This document shows positions 18,343-27,956 of a stretch of 64,000 nucleotides of DNA, in pieces. This stretch comes from an uncultured Opitutaceae bacterium (lineage in GTDB: Bacteria > Verrucomicrobiota > Verrucomicrobiia > Opitutales > Opitutaceae). The DNA is taken from assembly GCA_951813085.1 (NCBI GenBank), contig OX638348.1, forward strand, positions 248,001 to 312,000. Direction: 5' to 3'. Numbering within the stretch: position 1 is the stretch's first letter; the number at the start of each line of letters is the position of its first letter. The position numbers and the translations under genes are program-made. A model generated the notes under the pieces. The model made no database searches. It had not been told where the DNA came from and saw only the letters and a program-made list of their open reading frames with translations.

Positions 18343-18828
18343 ATGAATCTTAAGCCAGAAACGCTAGCTGAAATTGAAGAGGCAATTCCGAAGTATCCGG
18401 AAAAGCGGAGCGCTGTAATGCCCCTGCTGCACGCTATCCAGAAAGACCAGGGCTTGCTTTCGAACGAGGCTGCGGAATGGGTGGCGGAGAAGCTGGAAAT
18501 CGAGCCGATACATGTGCTTTCCGTTATCACGTTCTACCCATTTTTCCGTCAGCATAAGATCGGTAAGCGGCATATTCGCGTGTGCCGGACTTTGTCCTGC
18601 GCGATGGCCGATGGATCGAAAGTGTGCGACAAGATGCTTACAGAATTCGACACGAAACTCAATGAAGTCTCTCCTGATGGAGCGGTCACGGTTGAGTTCG
18701 CAGAATGTCTAGCGAGTTGCGGTACGGCTCCCGTAATGCTTGTCGATGACGAGCTTTATGAAAACTTGGACGAGTCCAAGGCCGAGGAAATTTGCCAACG
18801 GATAAAGACGGAGGCGATTCAGGCGTAG
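18343..18828 (+). CDS. nuoE: NADH-quinone oxidoreductase subunit E
   Basis: A thioredoxin-like [2Fe-2S] subunit of 161 residues in the NADH dehydrogenase module. The four cluster cysteines appear as CRTLSC (around residues 82-87) and CLASC (around 123-127). Its end is separated from the likely nuoF start by only five bases, so translation is probably coupled. Confidence 0.95.
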   Translation: MNLKPETLAEIEEAIPKYPEKRSAVMPLLHAIQKDQGLLSNEAAEWVAEKLEIEPIHVLSVITFYPFFRQHKIGKRHIRVCRTLSCAMADGSKVCDKMLTEFDTKLNEVSPDGAVTVEFAECLASCGTAPVMLVDDELYENLDESKAEEICQRIKTEAIQA

Positions 18829-18833
18829 TTGTT

Positions 18834-20198
18834 ATGGTAGTACACCCAAAGGAACAGCGAATCATTCTCAAGCACGCGGACGAGCCTGGCTATACGACTG
18901 ACATCGACTGCTATATGAAGCATGGCGGCTACGAAATGCTCAAGAAAGCCGTGGGAATGGATAAGCAGGCGATTTGCGATGAGGTAAAGAATTCACAGTT
19001 ACGCGGACGAGGGGGAGCTGGATTCCCTGCAGGCGTCAAGTGGAGCTTCGTGGATCGAAAGTCGGGCAAACCAGTATACATGGTTTGCAATTGCGACGAG
19101 TCGGAGCCTGGGACCTTCAAGGATCGCCAAATCGTGCACAAGGATCCGCACCAACTGATTGAAGGTATCATGATATCCTGCTTTGCGACGGATTGCGCCA
19201 AGGCGTTTATCTACATTCGCGAAGAAATGCCGAAAGGGGCGGAAATTCTCAATCAGGCGATTAACGAGGCCAAAGAGAAGAACTTTGTTGGAGACGATAT
19301 ACTGGGATCTGGATACAGCTGCGATATCGTTGTCCACCGTGGCGCGGCGGCATATATTTGCGGTGAGGAGACGGGATTGATCGAATCGCTTGAAGGAAAG
19401 CGGGCGAACCCGCGCATCAAGCCTCCCTACTTCCCGGCCGCCTTGGGGCTCTACATGTGCCCTACGATTGTCAACAACGTAGAAACGCTCTGCAATGTGA
19501 AGCACATCCTGGAGATGGGAGCGGATGCATTCGCTAAAATCGGTCGTCCTAATAATACAGGTACTCGTATCTGGTGCGTCTCTGGCGGCGTTAAGCGTCC
19601 TGGCTACTACGAAGTCGCAGGAATCACTGTTGGGGAATTGATTTACGATATCTGCGGGGGACCCAAGGACGGACGCTCTATCAAGGCCATTATTCCTGGA
19701 GGCTCTTCGATGAAGATTCTTAAGAATGGCGAACGCTATACGGGGAAGGACCGAGACGGGAACGAGTACGATTGGGGTATCGAAGATATTCCTTTGGACT
19801 ACGATGGAATTGCCGCTGCAGGGTCCATGTCGGGTTCAGGCGGGATGATGGTGCTGGATGATTCGGTTGAAATTCCAGTCGCGCTCGCGAATTTGATGGC
19901 GTTCTACTCTCACGAAAGCTGCGGCCAGTGCACCCCATGCCGCGAAGGGTCGCTGTGGCTGAAGAAAATTACGACCCGGATGGTGCACGGCGAAGCCCGT
20001 CCCGAGGATGTCGACCTTATGAAATCGGTGGCGGATCAGATTGAAGGCAGGACGATCTGCGCGTTCGGATTTGCGGTCGCGTGGCCGGTGCAAAGCTATT
20101 TGGAGAAGTTTGAAGACGAGTTCAGGGAATTCGCTCAGCGCCATAGCCGGACGGGAGGGGACCGGACCGCAGCGAAAGAATTGGCATGCAACCACTAG
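18834..20198 (+). CDS. nuoF: NADH-quinone oxidoreductase subunit F
   Basis: This subunit binds NADH and FMN and carries a [4Fe-4S] cluster; it is the electron entry point of complex I. I choose the ATG at 18834 (MVVHPKEQR, 454 residues). The open frame reaches a TTG at 18792, inside nuoE, but those residues do not look like NuoF. The glycine-rich nucleotide site GRGGAGFPAGVKWSF is near residue 60. The cluster motif ESCGQCTPCREG is near 362, with the fourth ligand in GRTICAFG near 405. Confidence 0.94.
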   Translation: MVVHPKEQRIILKHADEPGYTTDIDCYMKHGGYEMLKKAVGMDKQAICDEVKNSQLRGRGGAGFPAGVKWSFVDRKSGKPVYMVCNCDESEPGTFKDRQIVHKDPHQLIEGIMISCFATDCAKAFIYIREEMPKGAEILNQAINEAKEKNFVGDDILGSGYSCDIVVHRGAAAYICGEETGLIESLEGKRANPRIKPPYFPAALGLYMCPTIVNNVETLCNVKHILEMGADAFAKIGRPNNTGTRIWCVSGGVKRPGYYEVAGITVGELIYDICGGPKDGRSIKAIIPGGSSMKILKNGERYTGKDRDGNEYDWGIEDIPLDYDGIAAAGSMSGSGGMMVLDDSVEIPVALANLMAFYSHESCGQCTPCREGSLWLKKITTRMVHGEARPEDVDLMKSVADQIEGRTICAFGFAVAWPVQSYLEKFEDEFREFAQRHSRTGGDRTAAKELACNH

Positions 20199-20238
20199 TC
20201 CAGAAAACGATTTCCCAGCAACGAAACAGGTGCCTTTA

Positions 20239-21933
20239 ATGGAAGAGAAAGACAATTTGATAACCGTTAACATCGACGGGCAAGATCTGCAGGTGCCGCC
20301 GGGCACGAATATGGTCGAGGCGGCGGCGATGCTAGGGAAAGAGATTCCGCACTACTGCTACCACCCAAAGCTTTCGATTGCGGGGAATTGCCGCATGTGT
20401 CTGGTGGAACTGGGTATGCCTGGGCGTGATCGAGCGACTGGCGAACCAATGCTCAATGAGGATGGCTCTCCGAAGATAATGTGGATGCCTGGTCCGGCAA
20501 TTGGATGCGGTACGAAAGCCGCTCCGGGAATGCACATCAAGACAGACTCCCCCAAAGCGTTGGAATCACGCGAAGCGGTGACGGAGTTCCTTTTAGTCAA
20601 TCATCCACTGGACTGCCCGATTTGCGATCAAGCAGGCGAGTGCACCTTGCAAGAATTTTCATCGTCGCACGGGCGTGGATACAGCCGTTTTATCGAAGAG
20701 AAGAATGTTAAGCCAAAGCGAACTCGATTAGGGCCGCGGGTGACTCTCGATGATGAGCGGTGCGTGCTATGCTCTAGATGCGTCCGATTCTGCGATGAAG
20801 TCGCGGGCGATAGCGTATTGGGATTTACGGATCGCGGCAGCTATTCAACTTTGACTTGTTTTCCAGGCAAGGAACTAGCGAATAATTATTCCTTGAATAC
20901 CGTCGATATCTGTCCTGTGGGCGCTCTGACAAGTACGGATTTCAGGTTCAAGATGAGGGTTTGGTTTCTGAAGGAAACCAATAGCATCGATTTTGAAACC
21001 AGCGTTGGGGCCAATACCGTGGTTTCCGCTCGCGAAGGAAAAGTGTATCGCATCAAGCCGCGTCGCAACGACGAGGTGAATGATACATGGATGCCGGATC
21101 CGGGCCGCGAGCTGTACAAGCTTATCGAATCCGAGGATCGCCTGACTCAATGCTCGATTGGCGGGGCTGCAGCCGCTGCGACGGATGCGATCGCTAAAGC
21201 GAGCGAATGCTTGCGAGGCGAAGGAATCGCAATCGTTGGATCCGGATTGAATAGCGTTGAGGAGCAGTTCGCTCTCAACGCGATCGCGAAAACAGTCCAA
21301 GCGAAAGGGGTTTACTTGGTGGCGCGGTACGGAGAGGACGATGGGATTCTCATGTCCGTGGATCGAAATCCAAACGTTCGCGGCGCCTTGATGACCGGAT
21401 TGATTGATTCCTTGCCGGAAGAGCGCCTCGACGATCTAGGCGCTAAGATCGATAGCGGCGAAGTGACGACCGTCTTAGCGGTTAAGGAGGACTTGCTCGC
21501 TGCGGGATTGACGGAAGCGCAACTCGATAAGGTATCGATCGTGTATCTCGGCGCCCACGAGAACGGAACCTCTAAGCGCGCTGAGGTCGCGCTTGCGGGA
21601 CTCACTCAATTCGAGAAGTCGGGAACTGTGATCAATCAGCAGTTCCGTATCCAGAAGTTCAGCCGGGCTATTCCCGGACCTGGTGGAGCGATTGAAGATC
21701 TCTATGCTTTGGCGACGATCCAAGCGAATCTATCTGGCGAGTCCTTTCCATCCACGGTTGGCTCGATCTGGAAGGAGATCGGTTCTGAAGGAACGCCGTT
21801 TGCGGGGTTGAGCTTCCAGAACCTGTCGGACCAAGGCCAGCTTCTTGATGGGAGCGCGTTTGATGCCTTGCCATTCAAGGAAGGCAAGAGCCTGCACTTT
21901 GAACCAAAGCAGGAGGCCGTTGTCGCGGAATAG
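20239..21933 (+). CDS. nuoG: NADH-quinone oxidoreductase subunit G
   Basis: This iron-sulfur subunit carries electrons through the peripheral arm. The ATG at 20239 gives 564 residues, short compared with the roughly 900 of E. coli NuoG, so the C-terminal molybdopterin-like region is reduced. Visible in order: a [2Fe-2S] motif in CYHPKLSIAGNCRMC, a His-ligated region HPLDCPICDQAGECTLQ, and a [4Fe-4S] set CVLCSRCVRFC with VDICPVGAL. The frame is open upstream to 20041 inside nuoF, but residues there are unrelated. It lies 40 bases after nuoF. Confidence 0.93.
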   Translation: MEEKDNLITVNIDGQDLQVPPGTNMVEAAAMLGKEIPHYCYHPKLSIAGNCRMCLVELGMPGRDRATGEPMLNEDGSPKIMWMPGPAIGCGTKAAPGMHIKTDSPKALESREAVTEFLLVNHPLDCPICDQAGECTLQEFSSSHGRGYSRFIEEKNVKPKRTRLGPRVTLDDERCVLCSRCVRFCDEVAGDSVLGFTDRGSYSTLTCFPGKELANNYSLNTVDICPVGALTSTDFRFKMRVWFLKETNSIDFETSVGANTVVSAREGKVYRIKPRRNDEVNDTWMPDPGRELYKLIESEDRLTQCSIGGAAAAATDAIAKASECLRGEGIAIVGSGLNSVEEQFALNAIAKTVQAKGVYLVARYGEDDGILMSVDRNPNVRGALMTGLIDSLPEERLDDLGAKIDSGEVTTVLAVKEDLLAAGLTEAQLDKVSIVYLGAHENGTSKRAEVALAGLTQFEKSGTVINQQFRIQKFSRAIPGPGGAIEDLYALATIQANLSGESFPSTVGSIWKEIGSEGTPFAGLSFQNLSDQGQLLDGSAFDALPFKEGKSLHFEPKQEAVVAE

Positions 21934-21941
21934 ACTGAGCC

Positions 21942-23048
21942 ATGGAAGTAAATCCAATCATTCTCAAGTTCGTCTACGCGGCCATTGTTGTAAGCGTAAT
22001 CATGGGGCTGTGCTCCTACGCAGTACTGGCTGAACGCAAGATTTCCAGCTGGATCCAAGGGCGGGTTGGCCCAAATCGCACGTCGCTTCCGCTTGTGGGC
22101 GGAATTCCTGTGATCGGTCCTTTCCTGACGCGACTTGGAATATTCCAGCCGATCCCCGATGGCCTGAAATTCCTCTTTAAGGAGGATGTGCTGCCGGGGC
22201 ATGTAAACAAATTCTATTTCATGATGGCGCCCGTAATTTCGCTCGTGCCGGCGCTCACTACCGTGGTGGTGGTGCCTTTCGGGCGATTCGTGAATGAAGC
22301 TGGCGAGGTGATGCCTCTCGTTCTAGCTAACGTCAATGTGGGGCTGCTTTTTCTTTTCGCGATCTCCTCGCTAGGAGTTTATGGCGTGGTGCTCGCGGGT
22401 TGGTCATCGAACTCTAAATATCCTTTCCTCGGAGGGATACGAGCGTCTGCCCAAATGATATCCTACGAATTGGCCATGGGCGTATCAGTCCTTCCGATAC
22501 TTATGTGGGTAAATGCGCCAGGGAAGGAAGGTACGCTGAATCTTTTCGATATCGCGCTAGCGCAGAACGGTTTCTGGTTTGCGATGTGGATGCCCTTGTC
22601 GGCGATCATCTTCCTAGTCTGCTTATTCGCTGAGACCAATCGACTCCCCTTTGACATGGCGGAGTCCGAGACGGAATTGGTCAGTGGATTCCATACTGAA
22701 TATAGCTCGTTTAAGTTCGGCCTCTTTTTCGTGGGCGAATACGCCCACATGGTCATCGGATCCTGCGTGTTTGCCCTCCTGTTTCTGGGAGGATGGAATC
22801 CAATGCCATTCGTCACCTTGGAGGCGCTCGGCATGGGGCAAGGTATACCGGGCGCGGTTCTTTCCGTCGGGATTTTCCTCGGGAAGATGTGCGCGATGAT
22901 GTTCTTCTTTATGTGGATCCGTTGGACTCTTCCGCGATTCCGCTATGACCAAGTTATGAAATTGGGATGGACCGTTCTGCTGCCCCTCTCGATTGCCAAT
23001 CTCATTTTATACACGTTTATTATCTACTACTTGGATACGAGCCTCTAG
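21942..23048 (+). CDS. nuoH: NADH-quinone oxidoreductase subunit H
   Basis: A membrane subunit of 368 residues joining the peripheral and membrane arms and lining the quinone tunnel. About eight hydrophobic segments are visible. Family motifs include ERKISSWIQGRVGPNR (near residue 31) and the acidic loop ETNRLPFDMAESETELVSGF near 232. It starts eight bases after nuoG. Confidence 0.96.
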   Translation: MEVNPIILKFVYAAIVVSVIMGLCSYAVLAERKISSWIQGRVGPNRTSLPLVGGIPVIGPFLTRLGIFQPIPDGLKFLFKEDVLPGHVNKFYFMMAPVISLVPALTTVVVVPFGRFVNEAGEVMPLVLANVNVGLLFLFAISSLGVYGVVLAGWSSNSKYPFLGGIRASAQMISYELAMGVSVLPILMWVNAPGKEGTLNLFDIALAQNGFWFAMWMPLSAIIFLVCLFAETNRLPFDMAESETELVSGFHTEYSSFKFGLFFVGEYAHMVIGSCVFALLFLGGWNPMPFVTLEALGMGQGIPGAVLSVGIFLGKMCAMMFFFMWIRWTLPRFRYDQVMKLGWTVLLPLSIANLILYTFIIYYLDTSL

Positions 23049-23091
23049 CGAAAGCGCGTACCATTTCTAAAAAATTCATCCCACTAACAAG

Positions 23092-23628
23092 ATGTCCATC
23101 GTACTAAAGAGAAAGCCACTCAATTTTCTGGAGAAACTTTATCTTCCAGAGATTGCCCGCGGGCTCTCGACGACATTCAAGAAGCTTTGGGAAAAGCCGG
23201 TGACGCTGGAGTATCCTGAGCAACGGCCGACGATCCCTGAGGGCTACAGAGGCGTACCGACATTGGTGAAGGATCCTGAAGGCCGGGAGAAGTGCGTTTC
23301 TTGTCAACTTTGCGAGTTCGTTTGCCCGCCGAAGGCGATTCGCATCACGCCTGGTGAAATCCCAGAGGACAGCGATTATGCCCATGTGGAAAAAGGCCCG
23401 CAGGAATTCGATATCGATATGCTTCGCTGCATCTATTGCGGAATGTGCCAGGAAGTATGCCCCGAAGAGGCGATCTGGCTGCAGAATCAGTTTTCACTTT
23501 CGGGCTACTCCAGAGAGGAGCTCGTCAACAACAAGGAGAAGCTTTACGAGCTCGGGGGAACGCTTCCGGACGAGCATTTCAAGTGGAAGAAGAAAAAAGA
23601 GGCAGCCGAGAGCGGCGGAGGCCATTAG
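23092..23628 (+). CDS. nuoI: NADH-quinone oxidoreductase subunit I
   Basis: A ferredoxin-like subunit of 178 residues with two [4Fe-4S] motifs: CVSCQLCEFVCPPKAI near residue 65 and CIYCGMCQEVCPEEAI near 110. It relays electrons toward NuoB. An amphipathic N-terminal stretch likely touches the membrane. A lysine-rich tail (KWKKKKEA) ends the protein. Confidence 0.96.
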   Translation: MSIVLKRKPLNFLEKLYLPEIARGLSTTFKKLWEKPVTLEYPEQRPTIPEGYRGVPTLVKDPEGREKCVSCQLCEFVCPPKAIRITPGEIPEDSDYAHVEKGPQEFDIDMLRCIYCGMCQEVCPEEAIWLQNQFSLSGYSREELVNNKEKLYELGGTLPDEHFKWKKKKEAAESGGGH

Positions 23629-23657
23629 CGAAGTTGTGATTCAGCGGCAGTTTTGAG

Positions 23658-24161
23658 ATGACGGATATTTTCTTCTACATATTTTCTATCGCAGCGTTGG
23701 CAGGAGCGTTCGGGGTCGTATTCAGTCGTAATACGGTCAACGGAGCTATGTTCCTGATCGGCACATTCCTGAGCATGGCGTCGCTGTTCGTGCTTTTGGA
23801 GGCCTATTTCCTAGCGGTGATCCAAGTGCTTGTGTACGCGGGCGCGGTTATGGTGCTTTTCCTCTTCATAATCATGCTCCTCGACGTTAAGGAATCGGCT
23901 GCACGGAAAACGAGCCTCTATACTTGGGCCGCTAGCGTGATTGGATTTGGGATACTGATAGTTGGGGTGGTCGCGATCAATTCAGCGGACTCTATTAGGG
24001 AGAAAGCCGCCTCGCTGCCCGAGGCCACAGGGGTAAGCTTGAAGTCGTTCGGCTACGAGCTTTTCACGACGTACTTGTTACCAATGCAGGTAACGGGATT
24101 TCTCCTCCTGATCGCGATGATCGGAGTGATCGCATTGAGCAAGAAAGCAAAAGCGGACTAG
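23658..24161 (+). CDS. nuoJ: NADH-quinone oxidoreductase subunit J
   Basis: A 167-residue hydrophobic subunit with about five membrane segments, including [17 protein letters not shown] typical of NuoJ near residues 67-83. It belongs to the proton-pumping membrane arm and is followed by nuoK after eight bases. Confidence 0.95.
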   Translation: MTDIFFYIFSIAALAGAFGVVFSRNTVNGAMFLIGTFLSMASLFVLLEAYFLAVIQVLVYAGAVMVLFLFIIMLLDVKESAARKTSLYTWAASVIGFGILIVGVVAINSADSIREKAASLPEATGVSLKSFGYELFTTYLLPMQVTGFLLLIAMIGVIALSKKAKAD

Positions 24162-24169
24162 TAAAATCG

Positions 24170-24472
24170 ATGATTGGCTTAGAACATTACATAACGGTTA
24201 GCAGTCTCCTTTTCGCCATAGGATTCTTTGGCGTATTGCTGAGGAAGAATACGCTCGTCATCTATATGTGCCTCGAACTTATGCTTAATGCGGCGAACTT
24301 GGGGTTGATCGCATTTTCGCGCTACCACGGAGGCATGGGCGGGAACCTCTTTGTTTTCTTCATTATTACGGTGGCGGCAGCGGAAGTGGCTGTAGGGCTC
24401 GCAATCATTGTCGCCTTGTTTCGCAAGCGGCAAACCGTGGAGGTAGAAGAATTGAACGCCTTAAGGAACTAG
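24170..24472 (+). CDS. nuoK: NADH-quinone oxidoreductase subunit K
   Basis: A 100-residue protein with three membrane segments and the conserved intramembrane glutamates in [11 protein letters not shown] and [11 protein letters not shown], both needed for proton coupling in homologues. Size and motifs fit NuoK exactly. Confidence 0.96.
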   Translation: MIGLEHYITVSSLLFAIGFFGVLLRKNTLVIYMCLELMLNAANLGLIAFSRYHGGMGGNLFVFFIITVAAAEVAVGLAIIVALFRKRQTVEVEELNALRN

Positions 24473-24528
24473 TGAATCGCTTAAGGATGAATCGATACGG
24501 ACAACGCAATTTATAATAGAATACCTTA

Positions 24529-26403
24529 ATGGGCTCAGAACTATACGCATACGGCCTACTTGCCTTTCCCTTGCTCTCCGCGACGTTCATCGCGTTCTTT
24601 TTTCGGCGCAGCGGAGCGGTTGCGTCTGGAATTTCCGTGGGAGCAGCGGCTTTGATATTGGCGACTGCGCTTCACATAATTTTCAGGCTAGAAAATTTTG
24701 AATACAACGTAAGCTGGATCGAAATTGCGAATTTCAACGTAGAGTTTGGATTCCTGATTAATGACCTAACGAAGCTGATGCTTTTCGTAGTCGCTTTCGT
24801 AGGCTTCCTGGTTCACGTATTCAGTCTTGGGTACATGAAGGACGATCCGAACAAGGCACGGTTCTTTGGCGGTCTATCAATTTTCATGTTCTCTATGCTG
24901 GGGCTTGTACTGGCCAGCAGCCTAGTCACGCTTTTTATCTTTTGGGAACTAGTCGGATTCAGTTCCTATATGTTGATCGGGTATTACCTGGATAAGCCGA
25001 GCGCTGCTGCAGCCTCTAAAAAGGCGTTTATTGTAAACCGCGTTGGCGATTTCGGATTCCTCATTGGAATCGTCATGGTATTCTCGGCGTTTGGCACCTT
25101 AAACTTGTCCGAGCTTTCGCATAGCGAGGCGGCGACAACGACCTTGATTGGATTGCTTCTGTTTTGCGGAACGGTTGGCAAGTCTGGCCAGCTTCCGCTT
25201 CATGTATGGTTGCCCGACGCGATGGAAGGCCCCACTCCCGTATCTGCCCTTATCCACGCAGCCACTATGGTCGCCGCCGGCGTGTTCTTGCTGTGCCGCA
25301 CGGGATTCTTGATGACGGCGGATGCATTGAACGTAATATTGTGGGTGGGCGTGGCCACGGCGCTGGTTGCGGGATTCACCGCGATCGCGCAAAGGGACAT
25401 CAAGAAGATTCTCGCCTACTCGACTGTGTCGCAGCTCGGATACATGGTTGCGGCGTTTGGCTTAGGAAGCTTGGTAGCCCTAGGAAATGGAGACTCCCAT
25501 GGAGACGCTATCGTTACCGGCGGAGTGGCGGCGGCGATGTTCCATTTGACGACGCATGCTTTCTTCAAGGCATTGCTCTTCCTGGGGTCGGGATCTATTA
25601 TTCATGCCTGCCACCATGAGCAGGACATTTTCAGGATGGGTGGATTGGCAAAGAAAATGCCGATTACGTTTTGGACGTTTACGGCCGGGCTGCTCGCCTT
25701 GATCGGCACGCCGTTCATTACGGCTGGATTCCACTCGAAGGATGCCATACTAGCGCTGGCCTACGAGCAGAATACGCTCGCATTTTACTGCTTGGTCCTT
25801 GGGGCGATCCTGACCGCGTTCTATATGGTGCGGCTTTGGAAGATCGCCTTTCTTGGCAGCCCGAAATCGGAAAATGCGGAGCATGCTAGTGAAAACGGTC
25901 TCGTAATGACGGTACCGCTAATTTTGCTTGCGGTGGGATCAATCCTTGGAGGATTCGTGTGGTTCTACCCGGAAGCGTTGAGGCCAATAATCGCCTTGGG
26001 CGAGGAGCTCAATCATGGGGATAGCCACACGACGGTGATGATTTACAGCATCGTCGCGTGGGTGGTTGGCCTCGGAGCGGCATGGGTGTTCTATGGAGCG
26101 GGCGCCGCGGATGATAAGCTGGAAAGCGTGGCAAAGCCGCTGCACGCGGTTTTGGCCGAAAAATTTTATTTTGACCGGATATACGACTGGTACGTAGCCA
26201 AGGTCCAGCAGCGAGTCGCGGTGGCGATTCACTTCACCGAACAGATCGCGCTATCCGTACTTATCATACGGGGCATGGCAGGGTTCGCCGGGTTGATCGG
26301 GATCGGACTGCGATCGCTCCATGTGGGCAGTATTCACTCGTACGTTTACTGGTTCATTGGTGGACTGGCTTTATTTTGGGCGCTCGCGGTAGGGCTTTTT
26401 TAA
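24529..26403 (+). CDS. nuoL: NADH-quinone oxidoreductase subunit L
   Basis: An antiporter-like proton-pumping subunit of 624 residues at the distal end of the membrane arm. The conserved stretch FIFWELVGFSSYMLIGYY holds the key Glu. GKSGQLPLHVWLPDAMEGPT and SALIHAATMVAAGVFL carry the Lys/His path. The C-terminus has the lateral helix and a last membrane segment typical of NuoL. Confidence 0.96.
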   Translation: MGSELYAYGLLAFPLLSATFIAFFFRRSGAVASGISVGAAALILATALHIIFRLENFEYNVSWIEIANFNVEFGFLINDLTKLMLFVVAFVGFLVHVFSLGYMKDDPNKARFFGGLSIFMFSMLGLVLASSLVTLFIFWELVGFSSYMLIGYYLDKPSAAAASKKAFIVNRVGDFGFLIGIVMVFSAFGTLNLSELSHSEAATTTLIGLLLFCGTVGKSGQLPLHVWLPDAMEGPTPVSALIHAATMVAAGVFLLCRTGFLMTADALNVILWVGVATALVAGFTAIAQRDIKKILAYSTVSQLGYMVAAFGLGSLVALGNGDSHGDAIVTGGVAAAMFHLTTHAFFKALLFLGSGSIIHACHHEQDIFRMGGLAKKMPITFWTFTAGLLALIGTPFITAGFHSKDAILALAYEQNTLAFYCLVLGAILTAFYMVRLWKIAFLGSPKSENAEHASENGLVMTVPLILLAVGSILGGFVWFYPEALRPIIALGEELNHGDSHTTVMIYSIVAWVVGLGAAWVFYGAGAADDKLESVAKPLHAVLAEKFYFDRIYDWYVAKVQQRVAVAIHFTEQIALSVLIIRGMAGFAGLIGIGLRSLHVGSIHSYVYWFIGGLALFWALAVGLF

Positions 26404-26409
26404 GATAGT

Positions 26410-27930
26410 ATGAACGACTTTGCTTCTCTAGTTCAGTATTCGATAGCGGCTCCTTTGGTGATAGCCTTTCTAACCTTGTTCGTTCGGAATTGGGGACGCC
26501 CAGCGATTCAGATCGTAAGCGTAACAGGATTTGCGCTACCGCTAATTTTTGCCTTATTCCTTTGGGGGCTCTACGATCCTTCGACACCTGGCGGTTATGC
26601 ATTCGTCAGCAAGATGGATACAGGCCTGAGCATGATAGGGGTAAGCTTGCATCTGGGATTGAATGGAGTGAGCTTGCCATTGTTCGTCATGGCTTCCGTG
26701 GTGGGACTCGCAGCAGGTTTGTACGCAGCCCAATCGAAAGCAGAGAACGTTCACCGATACCTGTTCTGCCTGCTCGTCATGCAGTCGGGTCTGATGGGAG
26801 TGTTCGCCTCGATAGACATTTTCTTCTTCTATTTTTTCCATGAGCTAGCGTTGATCCCGACCTTTGTAATGGTCGGTGTTTGGGGAGGGCGCGATCGAAG
26901 CTATGCAGCGATGAAGATGACGATCTATCTCACGCTTGGAGCGATGCTCTCGTTGGTCGGCTTAATCTTGATATACGTGAAGAGCGGAGCGGAATCGTTC
27001 GACTTGATTGAGTTGAAAGCGCATTTAGCGGCTGCCCCGCTAGCCGATTCAATACAGAATTACGCCTTCGGCTTGCTGCTTTTTGGCTTCGGCATTTTGG
27101 TGTCTCTTTGGCCCCTCCACACCTGGGCTCCGCTTGGGTACGGAGCCGCCCCCAGCTCAGCAGCGATGCTTCATGCGGGTGTGCTGAAAAAGTTCGGGTT
27201 GTACGGATTGATTCAGGTCGCTATCCCGCTCCTTCCCGATGGGATTGGGCAGTGGGAGAATTGGATCGTTTGGCTCGCGCTTGGGAATGTGCTTGTCATC
27301 GGTTTCGTGGCGATGGCTCAGAGAGATTTGAAACAAATGATTGGATACAGCTCTGTGATGCACATGGGCTACGCCTTTCTCGGAATCGCTGCAATGAGCG
27401 TACTGGGAGTCGGAGGAGTGGTCATAATGATGGTCGCGCATGGCTTGACGGTAGCGCTCCTGTTCTTGCTTTCGACGATGATCCATCATCGCACGCAGAC
27501 GTTCGAAATGGATGAAATGGGAGGCCTGGCTAAAAAAGCCCCTGTGCTGTCCGCGTTTTTCGTTTGCGCAATGATGGCGAGTATTGGTCTGCCGGGACCT
27601 GGGTTGGCGAATTTCTGGGGCGAGCTTTCGATTTTTCTAGCGGTTTACGACTTCCGGAGCGGATTGATATATGCCATCGTACTGGGTATCGTTATTTCTG
27701 CGATCTATGGTCTCCGAGCGATCGCTAAGGTCTTCTTCGGGGAGGAAACGGACGAGTTCAAGGAATCTCAGAAAGAGGTTCCTGTTACCGACATGACTTG
27801 GGCCGAGCGTGTACCGGCTTTGATTTTGATAATCGCCCTTTTCTTTATCGGATTTTTCCCGAAGACCGTAACGAACTCCCTAAACGATTCACTCAATAGC
27901 GAGCCGGTTTACGCTCAAACGGAAAATTAA
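26410..27930 (+). CDS. nuoM: NADH-quinone oxidoreductase subunit M
   Basis: A second antiporter-like subunit of 506 residues. The catalytic Glu is in FHELALIPTFVMVGVWGG. WPLHTWAPLGYGAAPSSAAM and LHAGVLKKFGLYG match the conserved channel helices. It starts six bases after nuoL. Confidence 0.96.
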   Translation: MNDFASLVQYSIAAPLVIAFLTLFVRNWGRPAIQIVSVTGFALPLIFALFLWGLYDPSTPGGYAFVSKMDTGLSMIGVSLHLGLNGVSLPLFVMASVVGLAAGLYAAQSKAENVHRYLFCLLVMQSGLMGVFASIDIFFFYFFHELALIPTFVMVGVWGGRDRSYAAMKMTIYLTLGAMLSLVGLILIYVKSGAESFDLIELKAHLAAAPLADSIQNYAFGLLLFGFGILVSLWPLHTWAPLGYGAAPSSAAMLHAGVLKKFGLYGLIQVAIPLLPDGIGQWENWIVWLALGNVLVIGFVAMAQRDLKQMIGYSSVMHMGYAFLGIAAMSVLGVGGVVIMMVAHGLTVALLFLLSTMIHHRTQTFEMDEMGGLAKKAPVLSAFFVCAMMASIGLPGPGLANFWGELSIFLAVYDFRSGLIYAIVLGIVISAIYGLRAIAKVFFGEETDEFKESQKEVPVTDMTWAERVPALILIIALFFIGFFPKTVTNSLNDSLNSEPVYAQTEN

Positions 27931-27956
27931 TATTAGAAACTAATTTTTGGATACAT